DNA of 64,000 nucleotides, taken from the NCBI GenBank assembly GCA_963773735.1, contig CAVZCK010000017.1:62001-126000 (forward strand). The letters are read 5' to 3'. The position numbers and the translations under genes were made by a program. How positions within the stretch are numbered: the first letter of the stretch is position 1; every line of letters starts with the position of its first letter. Positions 51,241 to 59,414 of this stretch are shown piece by piece. The notes under the pieces were generated by a model. The model saw nothing but the letters and a program-made list of their open reading frames with translations. It was not told the DNA's origin and made no database searches. The stretch is from CAVZCK01 sp963773735 (GTDB lineage Bacteria > Pseudomonadota > Alphaproteobacteria > Rhizobiales > Rhodomicrobiaceae).

Positions 51241-52739
51241 TTGGAAACGCTTCTTCATCTCGGCCAGGGCCTTCTCACCTGCCTGCAGCCGCTCAATCTG
51301 ATGACGCTCGTGCTCGGCATCGTCGTCGGGCTCTTGGTCGGCGTGCTGCGGGCCTGAGCCTGGTCATGGGCGTGGTGCTGTGCCTGCCTTCACCTATCAG
51401 ATGGATGTGACGCCGGCGATCATCCTGTTAGGGGCGATGTACATCTCCGGCACCTATGGCGGCGCCTTCACCTCGATCCTGTTCCGCATTCCCGGCGAGC
51501 CGATCGATGTGCCGCTCTTGTGGGACGGCTATACCATGGCGCGAACGGCCAGCCGTCCAAGGCGCTGGGGTGGACCCTCTTGGCGGCCTTCAGCGGCGGC
51601 CTGCTCTCGGCGATCATCATGGTGGTGATGACCGAGCCGGTGGCGGAATTCGCCCTGCGCTTCTCCTCGCCGGAATATTTCGCGGTGGTCGTGTTCGGCC
51701 TCGCCTCGGTGGTCTCGCTCGCCCACGGCTCGCTCGCCAACGCCTGATCAGCCTGTGTCTCGGCCTGGTCATTGCCACGGTCGGCACCGACACCACCTAT
51801 GGCGCCAGCCGCTTCAGCTTCGGCATGCCATTCTCGCCGACGGCATCGAGTTCACCGTGGTCATGGTCGGCGCTTACGGCGTCGGCGAGGTGCTGGCGCG
51901 GCTCGAGCGCGGCTTTGCAGCACGCCGGTGACGCAGCAGGCCGGCTACACCAAGACCGAGTTCCCCTCGCTCAAGGAGATCCGCGGCGTGCTCGGCATGC
52001 TCTTGCGCAGCACATCCTCGGCAACATCATCGGCATCATCCCGGCGCCGGCGCCACCATCGCCTCCTTCGTCAGCTACGGCGTCGAAGGCCAGATCGGCG
52101 AAGGCGGGCGCTGCTCGGCACCGGCATTGCCGAGGGCATCGTCGCCCCGCAGGCCGCCGCGACCGCCTGGGTCGGCGGCGCCATGGTGCCGCTGATGGCG
52201 GTCGGCATTCCCGGCAGCGGCGCCACCGCCGTCATTCTCGGCGCCTTCATGCTGCACGGCGTCCAGCCGGGACCGCAGGTGCTGGTCACATCCGCCGATA
52301 TGGTCTACGCCATCTTCGCCTCGATCTTCCTCGGCGTCTTCGTGATGTGCGCGGTCGGTTATTTCGCGGTGCGGCTGCTGGTCGAGGTGCTCGATATTCC
52401 CGAGGCCATCGTCTCCGCCTTCGTGATGATCCTGTGCTTCATGGGCGCGCTCTCGATCGAGCGACATCACCGACATGTATCTGATGATCGTGTTCGGCGC
52501 CGTCGGCTATCTGTTCGAGCGGCTGGCTTTCGATCGCGCCGATGGTGCTCGGCGTCATCCTCGGACCGCTCGCGGAAGAATCCTTCCTGAATTCCATGAT
52601 CAGCTACGGCAATGACTGGACGGTGTTCTTCACAGGCATTCGGCGTGCTGATGGCTGAGTCGTGCTGCTGCTGCCGCTCGCGGGCGCGCTGCGTATCCGG
52701 CTGCGCGGCGCACCGATCGAAGCCAAAACCTCGCCTTGA
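51241..52739 (+). pseudogene. tctA: Tripartite tricarboxylate transporter large subunit TctA, many frameshifts
   Basis: The ~500-residue TctA channel can be followed from TTG 51241 (ETLLHLGQGLLTCLQPLNLM) to the TGA at 52737-52739. Frame changes are required near 51348, 51383, 51542, 51744, 51831, 51920, 52008, 52042, 52108, 52460, 52530 and 52635. All membrane blocks are present: ILLGAMYISGTYGGAFTSIL, FSSPEYFAVVVFGLASVVSL and GVQPGPQVLVTSADMVYAIF. At most of these sites adding one C or G restores the frame, and no substitution-type stop is needed. It follows tctB by about 60 bases. A run of missing bases in one gene points to local sequence error, though decay cannot be excluded. Confidence 0.85.
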
Positions 52740-53092
52740 TTAAAGGGAATAATGGCATGATTAACCATAATCTGACGCTGCACGATAGCGGAAATGGTCA
52801 TCAGTGGGCATGCCAAACCAAAACATGGGCAAAGTCAAGCCATTGCGACTGCATAGATAATCTTACATATAATTATTTGGTGATATGAGTCACCGGAATT
52901 CTTACCGCTATTTTGAAACACCTTCGTATTGTTTCCATAAGAGGTAGTCACACTTGCGTGAGTGCCTCGATCGGCTTAATACACCATGACAAGGTGCGCG
53001 CATTCACTCGCCTTCGCTTCGACGCAGCTATCGATGCGCGCAATTTCAATTTCTTCCGTGATGGGTCGAAACGGGGAGGTATACTAGGTAAA
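52740..53092 (+). promoter_or_regulatory. AT-richer intergenic region upstream of the TAXI gene
   Basis: Base composition drops sharply after tctA (for example 52860-52885, TACATATAATTATTTGG). GGTGATATGAGTCACC is a short inverted repeat near 52880. No gene is seen. GGGGAGG and AGGT precede the TAXI start at 53093. Confidence 0.4.
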
Positions 53093-54288
53093 ATGAAAAA
53101 ACTACTCGCGGGTCTCATAGTGACGCTGAGCGCATGTGGAGTGATATACCCCACAGGCGCGAGTTGGGCGCAGCAGGTCGTTGCCGTTGGGCCGGCAGCG
53201 CCAAGCGCCACCTACGAAGAGCGCAAACGCGAGACGAATGAGAATGTCGTCACGATCATAGCCTCCGATACCAAGAGCCCCTATACGATTTTTGCCGAGG
53301 ACATGCGCAATGTTCTGGATCAATCGAAGGTCCCCGGTGGATTGCGCGTGCTTCCCATCCTCGGCCGAGGCGGCGGTCAGAACGCGGTGGACGTTCTGCT
53401 CCTGAGGGGCGTCGATATGGGCATCGTGGAGGCGAGCGACGTCGAAATCGCCAGAAAGAAAGACCCTGCTGTTTTCGCCAATGCCGAGAACCGCCTCCAC
53501 TACATCGCCAAGCTCGCCAACTCAGAATTTCAGATTCTGGCGTTGAATGAAATCAAGACGCGTAAAGGATTTGGAAGGGCAAAAAAGTCAACTGCTTCAA
53601 GAATGGCAGCTCGACGCAATTTGCCTGTCAGCGGATCTTCAGGCTCATGCATATCAATATCAACGAGGTCAATTACGATCAGGCGGTCGCAAATGAGAAG
53701 ATGAAATCCAAGGAGATCGCTGCGACCATTCGTTTCGCCGGCGCTCCGCATAACGCCTTCAAGAATTTCACGGCGGCCGACGGCGTGCACTTTCTAGCGA
53801 TCTCGCCCAGTGTCATACCCGAGCAGGATTTCAACAAACTGCTGGAGATCTACTCTCCGGCTCTGTTGAAGAATGAATTCTACCCTGACCTCGTACCGGC
53901 CGATAAGCCGGTTCCAACCATAGCGGGAGCAATGCTGCTGGCGGTCTATAACTGGGCCCCCAATACCGAACGCTATCAGCGCGTAACCAATTTCATCAAC
54001 GAGCTTTTCACGAATATCGATAAGTTCTCAACGCCGGGCCATCACCCGAAATGGAAGGAGATCAACCTGGCTGCGACCGTTCCCGGCTGGACACGGTTCC
54101 AGCCGGCGCAAGACTGGCTTGACAAGTGGAAGCAGACCGAGAAAACAGCCACGTCGGAAATGCGCACCGCCTTCACATCCTTCCTCAAGACGCATGGTGA
54201 CGTTCAAGGCATTTCCAGCCAGCAGCGTGAAGCCCTGTTTTCGCAGTTCATGCAGTGGTGGAATAAGCAGAGGACGTCGCAGCGTTAG
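53093..54288 (+). CDS. TAXI-family solute receptor, two frameshifts
   Basis: A TRAP-associated extracytoplasmic immunogenic (TAXI)-type receptor of about 400 residues. The export signal is MKKLLAGLIVTLSACGVIYP, with a possible lipobox LSAC. The binding domain includes GRGGGQNAVDVLLLRGVDMG and NRLHYIAKLANSEFQILALN. Two +1 shifts between 53560 and 53600 (one in a run of six A) rejoin KDLEGQK, VNCFKNGSSTQFACQRIF and NEVNYDQAVANEKMKSKEIA. No TRAP permease gene accompanies it here. Lower GC and codon use differ from the neighbours, suggesting transfer. The ligand is unknown. Confidence 0.7.
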
Positions 54289-54396
54289 ACTATGACAATT
54301 GCGCCGTTTCCGGGAACGAACGCACAACTATTCGCCTTTTTTCCGCGGGGCGGCGCATTTATCTGCCGGAGGCCTTAAAAATTGCGGCGACCAAGC

Positions 54397-55301
54397 ATGG
54401 CGACCTCACCTCGAAGGGCCCAACCGGCCGCACTGACGTCGCGCAAGCGATCAGCCGGTCGCCACGAAGACGAGGTCGCAGCGTAAAGCGCGTCTTCCGT
54501 GCTTCGAAAGCCCTTCTCTGTGGGGCGGTCTGGATCACCGCCGCAGGAGCCGCGAATGCGGCTCTTGCCGCGCCGTTCGAGACAACGCTCTCCACGCTGG
54601 GCGATCTCGAAACCCTTTCATCCCATGGACCAGACTTTCTTGTGCTGGCGGAAAATCGCTCCGTTGCGCTCAAGGCGGGCGATGTCAGCGGGCCGCCGGG
54701 GCGTCCAATTCCCCTTCAAGTTCAAGTGCTTGGCGAGAGCGGCGAGAATCAGCTGCTCATTTTCACGGGCCTGCCTCAGGGCGTGAAATTGGCCCCAGGC
54801 GGCAATTTCGGTAGGTTTTGGGCCGTCAATTCAAGCGTCGTCTCGACACTTACTTTGACGGCGCCGGAAGGGTTTTCCGGCACCTTCACGATCACGGTCG
54901 CGCAGAAGCAGGATGTATCGCCTTCGACAAACTCGGCATCGTTCAGAGTGACGATCGGCGAGCAGCCAGCGACATCCGCTGCACCCAGCAACCAGGACGA
55001 AAGCCCGAAACCGGCCAATCAGCCAAATCCGAACGAGCAACTCCTTCTCGGCCGCGCAAACCAGCTTTTCCACGACGGCGACGTGTCCGGTGCACGCTCG
55101 ATCCTCGAATATCTCGCCCTTCAAGGAAGCGCGGCCGCAGCCATGGCTTTGGCGGAGACCTACGACCCGGCCGTCCTCAGCAAGATGGTGATCAAAGGCT
55201 TGGAGCCGGATCCGCAAAAGGCGCGCGAGTGGTACCTGAAAGCCGAACAGCTCGGCGGCACCGATGCGCGCAGCCGCCTCGACAGTCTTGCCACCCGCTG
55301 A
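54397..55301 (+). CDS. Sel1-like repeat protein, probable N-terminal frameshift
   Basis: The clear part reads SKALLCGAVWITAAGAANAA (membrane or signal segment), then DLETLSSHGPDFLVLAENRS, a beta-rich region (LLIFTGLPQGVKLAPGGNFG), a Pro/Gln linker, and a C-terminal TPR/Sel1-like pair (GDVSGARSILEYLALQGSAA, DPQKAREWYLKAEQLGGTDA). The likely start MATSPRRAQPAALTSRKRSA at 54397 is in another frame, so an indel near 54483 is assumed. Related rhizobial proteins are envelope proteins of unknown function. It follows the TAXI gene. Confidence 0.6.
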
Positions 55302-55417
55302 TTTCGGGTTGCCGCGATCCGCCCGGATCGACTCAAGGCGAGACTGTGCGATCGGCACGATCGTGCTCCGGGCGTGATCGTTCCGCGCCGCGCCACCGCA
55401 GCAGGTTAGAAGCGAAA

Positions 55418-56941
55418 CTAAGCCCGCTTTGGCCAGGCGCTCGATTTCAGAAAATGGAACAGGCACGGCGCGGTCATCGGGGTTGCGAGGGCATAGCCCT
55501 GCAGAATATCGCAGCCCAGGTCCCTGAGAATGTCGGCGTGTTCCATGGTCTCGACGCCCTCGGCGATAATGCCGATGCCGAGCGCTTTTCCCATCTCGAT
55601 GATGGACTGGACCAGGCGCCGTTGCGGCCGCGACCGCGTGATCGGCATAATCAGCTGCTGGGCGATCTTCAGCCGCGTCGGACGAACGCGCAACAGGCCG
55701 ACAATCGACGCATGGCCGGTGCCGAAATCGTCGATTTCGATCTCTATGCCGAGCCGTTTGAGCCGGTTGATCGTCCGGCTGATGGAGACGTCGGAATCGC
55801 TGTCGTCGAGAAAAATCAACTCGACCAGTTCGAATGCGACCAGCCCTTTCGGCAGCTTCATGCCGGCAATGACGCGGACGAGGTCGGGATCGCACAGGCG
55901 CCGCAGCGAAATATTGACCGAAAGTCTCGGGATGATGATGCCGCTTTCGCGAAAGGTGATGATATCACGCAGCCCGCGTTCGAGCATGATGCTGTCGATC
56001 CGGCCGATGACTTTCAGGTCTTCGGCGACTTTCAGGAACCTCGCCGGTTCCAGAATGCCTTTTTCCCGATGATTCCACCTCACCATCGTTTCGACGCCGA
56101 CCATATCGAAGCTATTGGCATCGAATTGCGGCTGATAGAGCGGGAAGAACTCATTCACGTCGAGGCTGCTCAGCATAGCCTCCGACATCTGCTGGTGTTC
56201 AATGGTCTGTTTCTGAAGGCGGCTCGAGAAAAAAGCGTAGCGCCCGCGGCCGCTGCTCTTTGCCCGGTAAAGCGCAATGTCGGCGTTGATCAGCAGTCTT
56301 GACGGATCTGCGTATTTGGAGCGCGAATAGGCGATGCCGATGCTGGCTCCGAAGCGGCAGAAGCTGTTCTTGTAGAGGACCGGCTTGCCAAGCTCGATGA
56401 TGATGCGATGGGCAAGCGCCGCCACGGACCGTCTACCGCCGTCGGATTTGGCGACAATGACGAATTCGTCGCCGCCGATCCGTGCGACAAAGTCGTCTGA
56501 CCGGATCAGCGACCGAAGAATTGACGCGGCGTGGGCAAGAACATAGTCGCCTACCGCGTGGCCACGCGTGTCATTGATCTGCTTGAAGCGATCGAGATCG
56601 ATATGAAGGATGGCAATGCCGCCGCCCTTGACGCCGGCATTATTGGCGATCGGACCCTCCAGGACCTGTTTCAGATAGCGGCGGTTTGGAAGGCCGGTCA
56701 GAGGATCGTGAAGGGCTTGGTGCTCGATTTGCTGCGTCGCTTCGCGGGTCTCGTGGAGGGCCTTGGTCAGCTCGGCCGTCCGGTCCTTGACGGTGTCTTC
56801 AAGAAGCTCGGTCCAAACCCGCAAGCCTTGATTCACCTCGTAGAGTTCCAGACTCTTTTCCTCAAGCAGGCGCTCGGCCGCGACGCGCGCGGCACGTTCG
56901 CGTTCGACTCGCCTGATCATGACGGCTTCCGAGCTGCTCAC
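55418..56941 (-). CDS. GGDEF-EAL protein, putative H-NOX-controlled c-di-GMP enzyme
   Basis: 507 residues. An N-terminal coiled coil (residues ~10-75) precedes a GGDEF domain with the intact motif GGDEF at 156-160 and the inhibitory I-site RSDD at 147-150, so cyclase activity is likely. In the EAL domain the canonical EAL is ETM (284-286) and LKID is LKIA (424-427), while DDFGTG (404-409) and EGVET (461-465) remain; phosphodiesterase activity may be weakened. Start is GTG 56941, overlapping the H-NOX stop by four bases, so the two proteins are translationally coupled. The coiled coil may receive the NO signal. Confidence 0.9.
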   Translation of the reverse strand: MSSSEAVMIRRVERERAARVAAERLLEEKSLELYEVNQGLRVWTELLEDTVKDRTAELTKALHETREATQQIEHQALHDPLTGLPNRRYLKQVLEGPIANNAGVKGGGIAILHIDLDRFKQINDTRGHAVGDYVLAHAASILRSLIRSDDFVARIGGDEFVIVAKSDGGRRSVAALAHRIIIELGKPVLYKNSFCRFGASIGIAYSRSKYADPSRLLINADIALYRAKSSGRGRYAFFSSRLQKQTIEHQQMSEAMLSSLDVNEFFPLYQPQFDANSFDMVGVETMVRWNHREKGILEPARFLKVAEDLKVIGRIDSIMLERGLRDIITFRESGIIIPRLSVNISLRRLCDPDLVRVIAGMKLPKGLVAFELVELIFLDDSDSDVSISRTINRLKRLGIEIEIDDFGTGHASIVGLLRVRPTRLKIAQQLIMPITRSRPQRRLVQSIIEMGKALGIGIIAEGVETMEHADILRDLGCDILQGYALATPMTAPCLFHFLKSSAWPKRA

Positions 56942-57501
56942 GTCCGTAGTTCTACCCGCGATGGATTCGCGTCAACGCGCCGGACAGTGATGTCCAAACC
57001 CTGATCCGCCGGCGAAACCCGCATCTCCAGCGGCGCACCGAAATACTCGCCGCAGCCCCTGATCAGGCCGATACACAGATCGCCCAAAGGACGGGGGGAC
57101 CGATAGTTGATCCTGAGAACGTCCTCGGCGAGGCGCGCCGTCTTGATGCTTGGAAGCTCCGCGTCAGGATAGAGTTTCAGAACTTCGGTGTGAATCCTGA
57201 GCTCGATCGTCTCAAGAAAGTCTAAAGGATCGTGGCAGTCTCTGAAGAACAGCGGATAAATTCTGGCAAATCTTCCAAACAAATGCTTACCGAATGCCTC
57301 AAGCAGGTCCGCAGCCGAGATTGCCGAAGCCGACACGAGGGCGGAGACGAGGGACTCCATCTCGGCATAGGGATAGTTGCCGACGGCGGTGTACGTCCCT
57401 CCCGAAGGCGGGTCGGCCTTGTTCAATATGGCATCGACGGTCTCGTAGCCGGATCGCTTCTCGACGAAATCCAAGAATTCCGTGAAGATGATGCCCTTCA
57501 T
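56938..57501 (-). CDS. H-NOX heme nitric-oxide sensor
   Basis: A 187-residue stand-alone heme NO/oxygen-binding protein. The heme propionate motif Y-x-S-x-R is Y133-R134-S135-P136-R137, and the proximal heme ligand is His104 in IELRIHTEVLKLYPDAELP. The N-terminus MKGIIFTEFLDFVEKRSGYE is typical. Stand-alone H-NOX proteins bind NO and pass the signal to a partner kinase or c-di-GMP enzyme. Here it overlaps a GGDEF-EAL gene and is divergent from a hybrid histidine kinase. Start ATG 57501. Confidence 0.9.
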   Translation of the reverse strand: MKGIIFTEFLDFVEKRSGYETVDAILNKADPPSGGTYTAVGNYPYAEMESLVSALVSASAISAADLLEAFGKHLFGRFARIYPLFFRDCHDPLDFLETIELRIHTEVLKLYPDAELPSIKTARLAEDVLRINYRSPRPLGDLCIGLIRGCGEYFGAPLEMRVSPADQGLDITVRRVDANPSRVELRT

Positions 57502-57836
57502 CGAATTTTAACTCCTGACTCCCGTTCCTTATTATTGCTTTTATCCGTTTATATCGGATGACACGCGGTGGGAATATTTTATAATATAATTGAATCTATT
57601 CTATAGATATTTGAAATCAAAATGAGTATCAGACTTTTTTCAAAAATTTTACGGCCGATCGCTAATACAGCGCTAAGCACGCCGGGCCGCGGCCATTGCA
57701 CCCACAAAGCGCCATGCTTACACCAATTCAGCGCCTCGCTATGCACGTCCAGATCGCAAGTCGACAGCGCCCACCTGAGAGAGTTGACGGATCCGTAAGG
57801 TCTAAGCCGTAGCCTGTACGGCTGCGGAGGTTGTAA
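57502..57836. promoter_or_regulatory. AT-rich divergent promoter region of H-NOX and hybrid kinase
   Basis: A 335-base gap, markedly AT-rich around 57570-57640. ATCCG and CGGAT form an inverted repeat around TTTATAT near 57545-57561. TTGACG at about 57789 may be a -35 for the kinase. No gene is seen. Confidence 0.4.
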
Positions 57837-59414
57837 GTGGCGTATTTGCCGACCGAGATGGCCGACCATTTCGAATTGCTGGAAGCGATCTTCGAGGCGC
57901 TCCCGGACCCGATCTTCGTGAAAAACAACCAGCATCAATGGATCTACGCCAACAAGCCCTATAAGGAGCTGATCGGCGTCGAAGACCTCGTCGGGAAAGA
58001 TGATACCTATGTCTATCCGCCGCATCAGGTGCAGATCTTCTGGTCCGAGGACGTCAAGGTCTTCCAAGGCCAGCACAGCTTGAACGAGGAACTGGTCGCC
58101 AACGACGTTTTCGCGCTGACCAAGAAGTTTCCGATCAAACTGCCGGACGGCTCGACGGGACTTGTCGGAATCATCTTCGACATCAGCTCGTACAAGAAGG
58201 CCGAGCGCATCGCCGAGCAGATCGCCGCCGCCAGTGCCGCGAAATCGCGTTTCCTCGCCATGGTTAGTCATGAGATCCGCACACCGCTCAACGGCATGCT
58301 CGGCATGGCCCAGGCGCTTCAGGAGGATGATCTGGCGCCGAGACAGCAGGATAAGATCGCGACCATCCTGGAGTTGGGCAAGACATTGATGTCGATCATC
58401 AATGACGTGCTGGATATGTCGAAGATCGAGGCGGGCAAGCTCGAATTCTCGCCGGTGGATTGCAATCTGCGCCAGGTGGTTTCGGGCGTGGTGAGCCTGT
58501 TCGAGCCTCAGGCCGGCGCCAAAGGGATCTGTTTCGATGTCCGCTTCAGCCCCGAAATGCCGGCGATGCTGCGCTTCGACCCGGTGCGCGTTCGCCAGTG
58601 CATTTCGAACCTCGTATCCAACGCCGTCAAATTCACCGACGGCGGCACCATCCGCATCTCGGTTGGGACCGAGCGGCACGCACCCGCGAAGCACCTCGTC
58701 ATGATCGCGGTCGCCGATCCGGGCATCGGCATCGACGAAAATGTTCTCGGTTCATTGTTTTCCGAGTTTACGCAGGCGGATAATTCGACGACGCGGCAAT
58801 TCGGCGGCACCGGCCTCGGCCTTGCGATAACCCGAAAACTCGCCCGGCTGATGCGGGGTGACGTGACCGTCCAAAGCGAAGAGGGCGCGGGATCGACGTT
58901 CGCCTTGTCCTTCGAGGCGCAAGCGGTCGATGCGGCGAGCGCGAAGGTGGAACCGGCGGCACCCTGCGAAAGCCGGATGGATGAAAACCTGTCGAGCCTG
59001 CGCGTCCTTCTGGTGGACGACAACCGCATCAACAGGCGCGTCGCCCGGCTGATGCTCGACCCGAGCGGCATTCAGGTCGTCGAAGCCGAGAATGGCCAGC
59101 AGGCGCTCGACTGCCTGCGCAATCAGTGTTTTGATCTCGTCCTGCTCGACGTGCATATGCCGGTTATGGACGGCGTCGAAACCCTGGCACACATCCGCAA
59201 CAGCACGGAGCCATGGTCGAGGATCCCCATTATCGCTCTGACGGCCGACGCCATGGCAAGCAATCGCCAGAAGTTCATTTCGCTCGGAATGAACGGTTAT
59301 ATTTCGAAGCCGATCGACCGCAAGAACCTGATAGCGGAAATCCGTTCGGTGCTCGACCGCAGCCCGGCGCCGGCCAAGGCTGCATCGCAATCTACGATCG
59401 CTCTTGAGTCCTAA
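57837..59414 (+). CDS. PAS-containing hybrid histidine kinase with receiver domain
   Basis: 525 residues. A PAS domain occupies residues ~13-120 (LLEAIFEALPDPIFVKNNQH). HisKA has the phosphoacceptor His145 in SHEIRTPLNGML. The HATPase domain has the N box NLVSNAVKFTD (258-268), G1 DPGIGI and G2 GTGLGLAI. A C-terminal receiver carries phospho-Asp438 in LVLLDVHMPVMDG. There is no membrane segment, so it is cytoplasmic. Start GTG 57837; ATG 57858 is possible. It is divergent from the H-NOX/GGDEF-EAL pair, as expected for an H-NOX-associated kinase (HnoK-like), which remains inference. The stop overlaps the end of the convergent fusion gene. Confidence 0.92.
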   Translation: MAYLPTEMADHFELLEAIFEALPDPIFVKNNQHQWIYANKPYKELIGVEDLVGKDDTYVYPPHQVQIFWSEDVKVFQGQHSLNEELVANDVFALTKKFPIKLPDGSTGLVGIIFDISSYKKAERIAEQIAAASAAKSRFLAMVSHEIRTPLNGMLGMAQALQEDDLAPRQQDKIATILELGKTLMSIINDVLDMSKIEAGKLEFSPVDCNLRQVVSGVVSLFEPQAGAKGICFDVRFSPEMPAMLRFDPVRVRQCISNLVSNAVKFTDGGTIRISVGTERHAPAKHLVMIAVADPGIGIDENVLGSLFSEFTQADNSTTRQFGGTGLGLAITRKLARLMRGDVTVQSEEGAGSTFALSFEAQAVDAASAKVEPAAPCESRMDENLSSLRVLLVDDNRINRRVARLMLDPSGIQVVEAENGQQALDCLRNQCFDLVLLDVHMPVMDGVETLAHIRNSTEPWSRIPIIALTADAMASNRQKFISLGMNGYISKPIDRKNLIAEIRSVLDRSPAPAKAASQSTIALES

